A stretch of 64,000 nucleotides of DNA from Lasiosphaeria ovina (taxonomy: Eukaryota > Ascomycota > Sordariomycetes > Sordariales > Lasiosphaeriaceae): positions 5,580,001-5,644,000 of the forward strand of contig JAULSN010000003.1 of the NCBI GenBank assembly GCA_033439765.1, read 5' to 3'. Below the pieces are notes generated by a model. The model was not told the origin of the DNA, did no database searches, and saw nothing but the letters and a program-made list of their open reading frames with translations. This document shows positions 12,306-21,968 of this stretch, in pieces. Made by a program: the position numbers and the translations under genes. How positions within the stretch are numbered: the first letter of the stretch is position 1; each line of letters begins with the position of its first letter.

Positions 12306-14476
12306 TCACTGCCAAGACCCGTCTGGGCCCTGATACGCCCGCGGGGGGTGTGCCGGGTACGGTATACCCCCGTATGCCTGCTGCTGCTGTGGCGGCGGCT
12401 GCACCACCGGATATTGCGGTTGCTGCTGCTGCACTTGATACGCCTGCTGCACCTCCGGCGGCGGCTGCACAGGATATTGCTGCTGCTGCTGCTGCTGCAC
12501 TAGATACGCGTGCTGCACCTCCGGCGGCGGCGACTGAGGCTGCACCGGATACTGCTGCTGCTGCTGCTGTTGCATATGCGGCGGCGCCGTCGGCTCCTCG
12601 TAGTGGACCGGCAGCTCCTGCGGCCGCGTCCAGCCCTGCTGTCCCTGCCCTTGCGTCTGACCTTCGTGATGCTGGTAGTACCCCTGCCCCGGCCCGGGCC
12701 CGGGCCAGCCCTCGTACAGCGACGCGGCCAGGCTGGCGCCGTCCAGCTCGGACCCGCGCACCGTGCTGCGCTCCTCCAGCTCCTGCAGCCCGGGGCTCAT
12801 GCGGCCCGCGCGCTCCTCGAGCTCCGACACGGGGCTCGTTGTGCCGGCCCGCCCCGCGCCCGCGCCCGCTGCCGCCCAGCTCTGCCGCTGCGAGTGAGAG
12901 TGCGGAGACAGCGGCTGCGGCTCGGGCGACCCCGGCGTGCTGCTGCTGACGATGGTGCTGCTCGCGGCGGCGCCGTCCAGCTTGGCCGCGTTGGCCGCGT
13001 ACGCGCCGTACACCACGCTGCCGTGCGCGCCGCCGCCAGACATACCGCCGGCGTGCAGCGCCGAGTTGAAGCCGACAGTGGTGGCGGTCGCGTCGTCGCT
13101 TTTGACGCTGTTGCGGCGGTGTTTGCGCCAGAGGACATACGCGAGCAGCAGGATCAGCGCCAGGCCGCCCGCCGCCGCGCCCACGCCGATGCCGATGACT
13201 GCGCCTGTGGGGAGCCCGCCCGAGCCGCTGTTCCCTGTCGGGTCGGGGCGGTTCGTCGCGAAGATCACGATGGCTGCGCCGCCGGATGTTGTGGTTGTGA
13301 GGACGACGTTGCTGCCTGTCGGCGTGCTCGAGTAGCTGGGCGTGAAGGTCACGGTCACGGGGACGGGCGGGGGCGTGCTGCTGCTCGGGGGCGTCGGGGA
13401 CGGCGGGGTGCTGCCGGGGCTGTTGGAGACGGGCGACGGCGGCGTGGGCGTGGGCGAGGTGTCGGGCGACTGCGGCTGCGTGGTGGGTGGGTCAGGCTGC
13501 GGGGACGGTGGCGGCTGCGTGAAGACGGTGGTCGTCGACGTGACGGTTGTGGTGGTGCTTGCGCCGTTGAACACGATGGACGTCCTGGTCGCCGCCGAGA
13601 CTGACACGCTCGTCACGTATCTCCAGTACGTTGACGTGTAGTAGTTGTACCACGTCGTTGTTACCGTTGCCACGATTGTCTTCCACGCAATCGACGTCCG
13701 CTTCTCCACCAGCCCGGCCCGCTCGAGTGCGCGCCGCACCAGCCCCGGGTGGTTCGGCGAGATACTCATGGTCATGGCTGCGAGGTCTTCGAGGTCGACG
13801 GCCGGAGGTGCAGTCGTCATCGCGGCAGGGGGCGCCGGTAGCGCGCGGCGCGCGGCCGCTTTGGTGACTGTGGCCCATTCCGTCGATGTGGCAACCCCGT
13901 TCTTGCTGTACTGGGTGACGGTCACGTAGTCGAGCGACACTGTGACATATGTTGACGTCCGCGTCGTGTAAAACGTATATGGCACGTATTTGGTGCTCCA
14001 CCACGTGCTCGTGACGATCTGGGTGATGCTGCAAAGCAGTGTCGGCATTAGAGCCCAGATCGAGGAGAAAGGGGCTTCGGAAGCAAGGGCACTTACACGA
14101 TGTCCGTGTAGCAATAGCCGTCGGAGTAGCAGGCTGCTCCGGGTTTGCAGCAGATATCGGCCGTGCAGCAAGTGTCGATCAGTGGGCAGCAGACAGTTGG
14201 CATGCCAACGCCAGAGCACATTAGCTGACCTGGACAAGCTCGCTTGACGAGGGTACCGTCGTGTTCATCGGGGCTCCCAAGCAAGCGGCGACGCAGGTCC
14301 GGGGAGGCGTACCGGAGCAGGCCGACGCCGCCAGCTGGGCTTGTATCGGGCAGCTGCACGGTTGCGTTGGCGTGCTGTGTGGAGAGCGGCGACGCGTCGG
14401 CCAACAACACCAGCCAGCTTGCTGTCGCGGCCGCGCCGAGAAGCAAACGCCGCGGGAAACGCATCCTCATGATCAT
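12306..14476 (-). CDS. Mucin-like single-pass membrane protein (wall-sensor-like), 700 aa
   Basis: Two exons: complement 14097-14476 and 12306-14028 (donor GTAAGT, acceptor TTGCAG, phase 2). An N-terminal signal peptide (hydrophobic core LLLGAAATASWLVLL) is followed by a Cys-rich segment at about residues 79-125 with CC pairs (VCCPLIDTCCTADICCKP). A Ser/Thr/Tyr-rich region with many TSTWWST/TFYTTRTSTY-type motifs and a P/S-rich stalk lead to a TM helix near residues 398-424 (GAVIGIGVGAAAGGLALILL) with a WRKHRR stop-transfer. The cytosolic tail of ~270 residues is Q/P/Y-rich. The order (secretion signal, Cys-rich head, O-glycosylated stalk, one TM, tail) resembles fungal Mid2/Wsc-like wall-stress sensors, but the Cys-rich head is not a WSC domain. 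The sensor role is inference from architecture only. Confidence 0.8.
12330..12590 (-). repeat. Coding minisatellite: poly-Q/P/Y repeats in the mucin-like protein tail
   Basis: On the coding strand CAG/CAA runs alternate with a ~20-residue unit of the form YPVQPPPEVQQAYQV, repeated about three times with decay toward the C-terminus. On the plus strand this shows as (CTG/GCTG)n blocks. Such tails commonly vary in length between isolates. Confidence 0.8.
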
Positions 14477-15363
14477 GTTGGCTTAAGAGGACTCTAGTGT
14501 CGACTCGATATGCGACCGAGTATGGACAGCAAGAGAGCGGACAGCCGAGGGCGCGCGCACGCATGACGCATGCCGCCCACTTTATGGCGAACGGGGAACC
14601 CATCAGCCGCAACCACAACGCATTTACATTTTCCCCCCCATCTCGCTGCTGCAGCGACACTGCTCGGAACAGGTTGCACGCCCGCAGGTGGCTTGAAATG
14701 GACCCAGCCAGCCTTCAAAAAGACTGCTGACAACAGACACGCCGGGCTTGCGCCTGGGCCCGTCTCGGCCCACCGACTTTCCTTCTGTGGCCAGACCGTC
14801 GCCAGATCGCAAAGTCCAGCCAATGGGAAGCTCGGCTGGCGCTGGATGAGGCTGAATTTTTTTCAATAGCGCCATGTCCGGACTGCCAGCTTCGGCACTA
14901 CCGCGTCTTGGCAGGCGCGGGGGGTGGCAAACTTGTGTTGATCACTCGACCCTGATCCCCAAGCCCATCCTTAAGACGGGTGGTGTGCCAGCGGCGAGGC
15001 TCCGACAACAGCCCGAGAGCTCTCAAAGCCGGCCTACAGTTGTCTTTGTGACCCGAACGCAACGAGCCCCCCTCAATGGGATGATGAATTGTTATTGGAC
15101 AATGGACGGCGTTGAATGTGGAAATAAAGGAGTTCTGTAATAAATAATTCTTTGGACTGAAACTATCTGTAAAGTCGCCATCTTGTTAATTGCACTAACA
15201 TAAGAATATAAAATAAATACAATACCCCAAATATCCAGACTTGAAAGCTGCAATTCAGCTGTCAGGGTTCGAAACTCGAATGCTCTAATATACACTAAAT
15301 AGGTATTATCAGAGTGAAAAATAAAGGTACCTTAGGAGGTAGGTGCGCGTACATCAAGCAACA
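14477..15363. other. Divergent intergenic promoter region
   Basis: Lies between two divergent genes (mucin-like, minus; F-box/ankyrin, plus). The right half (15120-15340) is AT-rich. I see no gene. Confidence 0.55.
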
Positions 15364-17235
15364 ATGACAGGCAGGAGCAGGCACTTTCCAACCCCTTTTC
15401 GGATTGGCATTGCCACCCTTGGGTCAAGCTCAAGATCAGCACCATCGGCTCCCGCACAAGCAGGACCATCGGGAACAGCGGCTGCCTCGGGGCCGGGAAC
15501 GGAATCGAAACGATTTTTGGATCTGCCGGCCGAAGCCGTCTATTATATAGCACACCATCTGAACGAAAAAGATGACCTCGGAGCCTTTGCGGCCGCCAAC
15601 CGCGGCATATACACGCTGCTGCGCGAGCCTCTCTACAAATTCCACGGGCAGTACGCCCTTGCATGGGGCGTACGGCACGGCCGGCTAGACATTGTGCGCT
15701 ACGCGCTGAGAATGGGCGCCGACGTGAACAAGGTATATTTGAGCAGGCCAGCCGAGATGAAATTTGGCAAGAACGAGGGAACGACCCTGAGCAAGAGAAC
15801 GTGGGCTAGAATGAGAAAAAACCCGAGCAGAGCCACCATCTGGGAGGAGTGGTGTCCGATCCACATGGCCGTCGAGACGGGGAACCTGGAAATGGTCCAG
15901 CTTCTCGTCGAGAAAGGGGCTAGCCTGCGCTCGTACTGGACCCGCCGGGTCGGAAAGCGCGCGGCGAAGCCGTGGGCACGCGAGTCACTGGACCACTTTC
16001 ACGACATGCTCATCGCGTCGTACCGGCCGCTGCACACGGCCCTCGCCCTCGGTTACGACGACATCGCCAAGTTCCTGATAGACACCAGCCCCAAAATCAA
16101 GCGGGTGACTGGCTGGGTAGCGAACGATGACGTTTTCGAGGACGGAATAGAGGAGAAAGACGGAGATGAAAACCGTGGGGGCGAGTTCGGGTGCGCCTTC
16201 GACACGGCATTCCACGTGGCGGCGCGATTCGGCAGGGCTGACATGCTCCGGTACATTGCCGACAAGACCACCGTCAACGTCAACATCCAGCAAGCGCACC
16301 ACGGCTCGGCGTTCGGCGCCATTGCCGAGGGGGGCCGGGAATTCAATGTAAGGCTCTGCATCCCCGTGCTGATCGGTCTCGGGGTCCGGATAGACTGCGA
16401 GCCCAGCCCTCTGCTGACGGCGTGCGAGCTCGGCAACTTCGAGGCGGCCGTCGCGCTGCTGCGCCACGGCGCCTCGATCGACTACCGAACCTGGGCTCGC
16501 GAGCCCGACCCCGGCAAGCCGAGCATCCTGCACTTCTGCGCCCGCGCCTCTGTCTCCCGAGACAACCAATATGCCCAGCGCGAGTTCATCCGCGAGGCAG
16601 ACAGGAAGGGCGCCAACCACTCGAACTACTACCGCGGCTTCACTCCTCTCGGTGAGGCATTCAGGAGATGCGACGCGGTTGCCATGGATGAGTTGATCAC
16701 TTTTGTGGGTGCCGATACAGAGCAGCCCTTCAGAGTTGAAGGACCAGACGGGGACCCGCGTGACACCCCCGAGACAATCGTGCAAGCGATCCTCGATGAA
16801 GTCATGAACCCCTACACCAGCTACATCCTGCCGTACGACGAGATCGCGCCTCCAGCGGACGAGCCGGCCGGGCTGGTTTTCAGGCGAGACTTTGCCCTCC
16901 CGCTGATGATCAAGTACTTGGCAGACATGAGCCAGCTCAGCCCTGCAGCCCAGAGACTGGTTCCTCAGCTCCTGCGCGAAGCAGCCAACCGGTGGGCCGA
17001 CAACGACCGCATCTTCCTGGGCGACCGCCCAAACCCCACGCCGTACACGTTCCGGTCCAACGTCTCCAACGACAGCCAGTGCACCGAGGTTCTCCCCGGC
17101 CACGAGGCCCGGAGGATCCACAATGAGCTCAAGGATATGGTGTTCAGCGGAACCCGTGGAGCGGACGGTGACGACGACAGCGGGGTCGCCAGTGGCTCGT
17201 CGCATAGCTCGTCGGATGAGTCCGACGACGACTGA
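15364..17235 (+). CDS. F-box/ankyrin-repeat protein, 623 aa
   Basis: Single exon from ATG 15364 (MTGRSRHFP). The open frame extends upstream only through non-ATG codons. An Ala/Pro/Ser-rich start is followed by an F-box-like segment (FLDLPAEAVYYIAHHLNEKD) at about residues 50-90, then ankyrin units: ALAWGVRHGRLDIVRYAL..GADVN, CPIHMAVETGNLEMVQLLVEKGA, PLHTALALGYDDIAKFLI, AFHVAARFGRADMLRYIA, LLTACELGNFEAAVALLRHGAS. The C-terminus is Asp/Ser-rich and ends ESDDD. Same architecture as the gene at 112-1950, including the long insert between the first and second ankyrin and the acidic end. It is a probable paralogue and candidate SCF-type adaptor; target unknown. The long minus-strand frame opposite is a coding shadow. 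Confidence 0.85.
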   Translation: MTGRSRHFPTPFRIGIATLGSSSRSAPSAPAQAGPSGTAAASGPGTESKRFLDLPAEAVYYIAHHLNEKDDLGAFAAANRGIYTLLREPLYKFHGQYALAWGVRHGRLDIVRYALRMGADVNKVYLSRPAEMKFGKNEGTTLSKRTWARMRKNPSRATIWEEWCPIHMAVETGNLEMVQLLVEKGASLRSYWTRRVGKRAAKPWARESLDHFHDMLIASYRPLHTALALGYDDIAKFLIDTSPKIKRVTGWVANDDVFEDGIEEKDGDENRGGEFGCAFDTAFHVAARFGRADMLRYIADKTTVNVNIQQAHHGSAFGAIAEGGREFNVRLCIPVLIGLGVRIDCEPSPLLTACELGNFEAAVALLRHGASIDYRTWAREPDPGKPSILHFCARASVSRDNQYAQREFIREADRKGANHSNYYRGFTPLGEAFRRCDAVAMDELITFVGADTEQPFRVEGPDGDPRDTPETIVQAILDEVMNPYTSYILPYDEIAPPADEPAGLVFRRDFALPLMIKYLADMSQLSPAAQRLVPQLLREAANRWADNDRIFLGDRPNPTPYTFRSNVSNDSQCTEVLPGHEARRIHNELKDMVFSGTRGADGDDDSGVASGSSHSSSDESDDD

Positions 17236-17443
17236 GGATGAGTTGCTGTGTGAGTGTCCATTCGAGACATACGAAATACACGCTTCTGCTTGGAGCATGC
17301 GATGATGAAATTGCTATAATGTTAATGGTAAGAAATCTTTTGAAATTTACGACACGGATAACCGTGCCAAACTTACTCTATTTTACTTGTTATTTGAACT
17401 GCCTGCCAATGTGACTGTGACGTGAAGGGTCGCGAAACTTACG
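17236..17443. other. Convergent intergenic gap
   Basis: Short AT-rich space between the 3' ends of two convergent genes; nothing seen. Confidence 0.5.
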
Positions 17444-19523
17444 CTATCGAATCACAAACGCCATACTCCTGACCATCTGTGCTACTACTACAAAGCCCTC
17501 AATGGCAGGCACGCTGAATAGCCCATACATGGCTAGCCTCAGATACTGCTCCTTGCTTGTCCTTGTCGGCTCCTCATATAGCCCCCGCCTGAGCTCCAAG
17601 ATTCGATCCAACATCCCCGACCGTTCTACTCGTGCCGCCTCGATCTCGTCCTTTGCCTTCTCGATTAACGGAAAGACTCTGGATAGTATGCGCGTAAATA
17701 AACCAATCACAGGACCTACTCACAGGACCTATGTCTTCATTCAGTATGTCTGGATCCGATGAAGGTAATTTTTCGAGACCGCCGCCCTCATGCGGTTCTT
17801 CCAGGGACTGGTGGCCCGACCACTCGAGCGGTCGTCCTGCGTCTCGGCTAGTGAGCCATTCACCGCTTCCAGTACTGTCCACAGCTTGTCTCTTTTGCTG
17901 CGGACCTGGTCCACTACCTCGGTAAGCTCGGCAGACCACACGCCATCATACGTACCGCTATCATTTGATTCATGGTCGTCGCTGTCATCGTCGCCTCTGG
18001 TGCCGCTTGGGAGGAGGATATCAATGTCTTGGGCGAACTCGGTTAACGGGTGCGTGAGGGCCTTCAAGAACAGCAAAAATTTCGCTCCAGCTGTTATACA
18101 CAGAAGAGACTCCCATGCGGGAAAGCCCGGACAAATCTCTTTGAAACTGCACCACAATCTCGTGCACCCTGTCGAGGACCGGCAGTACCAATTCCAGGGT
18201 GTTCAACGTGGACTGCAATTGCCGCAGCAGGTCTGTTGCCAGATCCTCCCTCCCTGGCGCTCCGGTACCTCTTCGCCTCGCGCCGCAATTGCAGGCGTCG
18301 GGATATATCGCCGCCGCCGCCGCTGTTGACGAGCTCCGTTAAAAAGCAGCCCGAGATAAGCCAGGCCAAGACCCAACCCCCCTTTAGGCTGGACGCTGGG
18401 CTTGAGCCGGTGCGGAACGAGGACAAGGCGCCGACAATGACGAGCTGTAGGGCCACGCAGCCGAATACGGCGCCGTACCGGATCCAGTGGCGCCAGTGTT
18501 TTAGGTGAGTTCGGGTAGCCGAGGACTCCATTACTACGGCTCTACCGGTCACGCGTCTCCCTAGGGCCGAGCAGCAACTCTTCCATATCCGACGACTCGA
18601 CGATAAACATAGTTTGGTAGGGCGGCCGTGCCAGGTTGCCCAGCAGATTGATGGCCGACATGAGGACGTACGGGGTGACGGTGAGGCCAAACGCAGCGTA
18701 GCCGAACTGGCTCAGCTGGTCGCCCCTCGTTCGGTAGAGCGTGATGGTGGTGTATACTGTCTGACCCAGGGATATAAGGATCTTGACCATGTTGTAGCTC
18801 GACGATGTGGTCGTGGAATTGTCTGCATTTTCTTCTGGGGACTTGCCCTTCTCGGTAGTCTTGTTGTTCGTAGGCAGAGCTTCTTTGAGGCCCTGCCAGA
18901 GCCGAGACTGGAGCGCCATCCGTTCCTCGCCGACAAAGCGCGAGTTTCTAGCCACGACCCGAAAGGCGTAACCGGGTGGGAGTGTGCTGGGGTGCTTCCC
19001 GTGGATGGTTCTCTTGGGCTTGACTGTGTCGCGGAGCTCATTGTCAGATGCCGAATAATTATCACTTCAAGTTGTCTGTAGACTTACACTCAGTTCTCTT
19101 CTTGTCCACCATGTAGAGGGCTTCCGAACGGGCCGCCGCCTCCAAGCTATTCTGTCCAAAGACGGCCATGCTACATATAGCCTTAACACCACGGATGACA
19201 CCTATGACGGGAAAGAGGAACGCAAGCACGGCAGCGAGAAGGGCGCTGGAGGTGCTCTCCCCGGGCAATGTCACCACCGTCGCCGCGTGGGCGGCATAAT
19301 TTCCAGCAAAAAACAAGGCCATGTCGGTCCACCTTGCAGGCCGGAGCCTGCCATGACCAGTCTGCAGCTTAATATCACAGGGACTCAGGGAGGGCGCCAT
19401 CTCGTTCAGCTCGCTTGCATCAATACTATCTCGACTGACCCGTCGGATTTTAATCATGGCATTCACCACCTCTTCTAAAGAGGGACTCTTCCGCCGTGCA
19501 CACGATGGCGAATCTGGCACCAA
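17444..19523 (-). pseudogene. Degenerate multi-TM fungal protein with several frameshifts
   Basis: Minus-strand coding blocks in changing frames line up as one protein: 19088-19523 (VVNAMIKIRRVSRDSIDASE, then TM segments), 18545-19023 (TM pair, ends FIVESSDMEELLLGP), ~18230-18540 (HWRHWIRYGAVFGCVALQLV, WVLAWLISGCFLTEL), ~18030-18225 (amphipathic DLLRQLQSTLNTLELVLPVL), ~17750-18060 (acidic, THPLTEFAQDIDILLPSG) and 17444-~17690 (C-terminal helix pair). The first junction is a real intron (GTAAGT donor at 19087, acceptor before 19023, CTGAC branch), giving RTE|FKPKRT. The junctions near 18540, 18240 and 18070 have no donor/acceptor and look like single-base shifts. The first block has no ATG and an in-frame TAG just upstream (~19541). 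Either a decaying gene or a region with assembly indels. Family function unknown. Confidence 0.6.
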
Positions 19524-19595
19524 AGGCCGAGACTCTAACTACGGAAGCCACTCCTTGAGCAGACGAAATAACACATAGTCACCTTAGGTAGGTCC

Positions 19596-20365
19596 TCACT
19601 GATCCCACCACCAGTCCGGCAGCAAGTCTAGCACATCCAGCGGCACACTCACATTCAGCGTCAGACAATGCCCCAGCTCAGGCAGCGTCAAATTCGCACT
19701 CGGCACGCCATCCAACACATTCGCCAGAAACGCCAGCGTGCGCAGGCGGCCGCTCCAGAGCTCATCATTGTGGCCGCCCAGCACATTGCGGTGGTACAGG
19801 ACATTCGCGCCAGCCTCACAGTACCGGCTCACAAGCTCGTCCGTCTCGCCCACGGCGCTCATCTCGTCCTGCACAGCCTTGTACACGAACACCGGAACGG
19901 CTTGCGGCATTGACAGCTGCTGCGGGCGGGCCCCCATGACGGCGTCGGCGTCGACGACCTGCTGGACGAGAGGCGACCAAACGTCGCGCTCGCCGCCCTG
20001 GAAGTAGTCGTACACATTCTGCATGGCGTACGCGACGAGCGCGTCGACGCCCGACATGCGGCGCACGGCGAGGAAGGCCGTGGCGTTGCGCGGGCCGGCG
20101 GCGTTGAGGCGGGCCTCGAGGGCCGCGCGCGCGGGCGCCTGCTGCGCCGTGACGCCCACCAGCGACGCCACGAGCAGCCCCGCCGTGTCGCGCGCGTTCA
20201 TGTTCTGCGCGACCGTCGTCAGGTTCGGCGCCGGCCCGCCCACCACCACGCCCGCGAGGGACGGGACCAGGTCGGCCGCGTACGCCGCCGCGCGCTCCAG
20301 CGCGAACGCGGCGGCGAAAGCCCCGCCGCTGTAGCCCCAGATGGCGACGCGCGGGAGCGTGCTGT

Positions 20366-20405
<40 letters not shown>

Positions 20406-21152
20406 GAGGCGGTATGGGATGGCGGCGGCGGCGGCGGCGGTTGAGTGGTTGCTAGTGGTAGTGGTTGTGATGTTAGCGGTGCTATCGCCAGTGGTGGTGA
20501 CGGCCAGCACGGCGCGGATGCCGTCAAGCGTGGCATAGGCGGCCTGGCCGCCGGCGCAATAGCTCGCTTGGGGCCCCTCGTAGTCGGGCGCGGCGACGAG
20601 CCAGCCGCGCGCGAGCAGGTCGCGCAGCTCGCCGTACGGCTCGCGCGACTGGAGCAGCCAGCTGGGCGAGGCGTCGATCGACACGCTGTCCATAGGCACC
20701 TGGTACGAGACTAGGGCGTGGAAGTCGTTGCGCTGCTGGGTCGCCGGCGTCGAGGCCGTGCAGTTGGCGCTGGCGGGCGCGGCGGTGCAGTTGGCGTAAA
20801 CTTGCGGCACAAACACGGTCGTCACGGCCCAGCTGGCGTTGCCGTGCGTGTCGCTGGACCGGTACAGGACCTGGAACACGTCGCGACAGTTCTTGATGTT
20901 GAGAACGGCCGGGTTGTAAGCGTGCGAGCGCACCCTGAGCGGCGTCCCAGGGGCCGCAGACTCCCAGCCAGCTGGCGCCTTGTACCACTCATCTCGAGAC
21001 GGCGGAGGATTGTAGGGGTAGTACGGGTTTGACGAGTTTGATGGAGTCGAGGTCGTAAGCCGGGCGAGAGAGTTGGGAAGAGAAAAGGCAAGACATTGTC
21101 CAGGCACTGAACAGGCAACGCCTCCCAAGAGGAAAGGAATATGAGCCCTCAT
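19596..21152 (-). CDS. Secretory lipase (LIP family), 518 aa
   Basis: Single-exon gene with a signal peptide (MRAHIPFLLGGVACSVPGQC). Family: fungal secretory lipases (Pfam LIP, typified by Candida LIP proteins), which hydrolyse triacylglycerols and other esters outside the cell. The nucleophile elbow is G273-Y-S275-G-G (VAIWGYSGGAFAAAFA). The likely acid is Asp429 (YKAVQDEMSAV) and the likely His is His461 (LGGHNDELW). Conserved family pieces are seen at APDYEGPQASYCAG and VVGGPAPNL. Length is somewhat above the family's usual ~450 because of a Thr/Ala/Gly-rich insert at residues 220-263, ending in eleven glycines just before the catalytic elbow. Only ~70 bp separate its stop from the damaged gene downstream. 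Well supported as a lipase; substrate range unknown. Confidence 0.92.
20368..20404. repeat. GCC trinucleotide run encoding poly-Gly in the lipase
   Basis: About twelve consecutive CCG/GCC units; on the minus coding strand they give the glycine run at residues 251-261 of the lipase. Confidence 0.9.
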
Positions 21153-21968
21153 GGCTGACTACCGCTGGCAAGACACAACCAAGTCGGGTTGCTATCTTCC
21201 CTGACCACTTTGTGTTCGTGTTATGTTACCAGGCTCTGAGAGATATGTCCACCTGGCGGTCTGGCTGCTCGTCCCCAGGCCCTCAAGACCGCTCATCTTG
21301 GCCCCCAAATGCGTCGAGCATCGATATATACCGCCGGTCGATATCCCAGCTCTGCTTCCCGACCATCCAGTTGACTCGTCGCTCGGTTATTTTTGTACTT
21401 TTGGCTTTGCTATTTCACCTTGGCGCGGCATATATCTCTTGGCTGCGTGGGTGCCAAGCCTTTATCCAGGGGTCGCCAGGGGTCGTATCTCCCGGCTGTC
21501 TGCCTCCGAAGTGATATAATAGGACCAGGCCCTTATGATAGCTCGGCTCACGCCTCGGCAATCCAAGCAGCCAGGGTCCTGGTGACGTTTGCACTATATA
21601 CCATACGGCGGCATGGCGGGATCGATTGATCTAGAACCCTTCCCATCCCATATCAGCATTGCACCACATAGCTACGAGTAGGCGAGTGTGGAGAGGAGAT
21701 GCCTCGGAAGCTCCCAATTAACCTTTATCCTATCGTGCGTACGAATACTGGCCCCTCGCTGCCGTGTGCAGTACCCACATTCAGCGTGAGGATGAGAGGG
21801 AATAATAAAATGAATGACACGTCAAAAGAAATACAAAAATATTTTGTAGCCTGGGCATCTCAGACCAAAACGGCCGTTCCTCATAGGTGGCTTTTTCCAA
21901 AAAGACGAGTAAATAAATTGGGTATTGTAGATTAAATGCAGTCAGATAAACGCCACAACGTGACAACC
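21153..21968. other. Intergenic
   Basis: Upstream region of the lipase gene and 3' side of the 529-aa orphan. No supported gene; a CGATATATACC TATA-like element lies near 21320. Confidence 0.5.

Noticed and set aside
12510..13604. 364-codon plus-strand frame
   Set aside because: Arg/Ala/Gly-rich shadow opposite the mucin-like gene.
15985..17298. 437-codon minus-strand frame
   Set aside because: Antisense shadow of the F-box/ankyrin gene 15364-17235; no recognisable domain.
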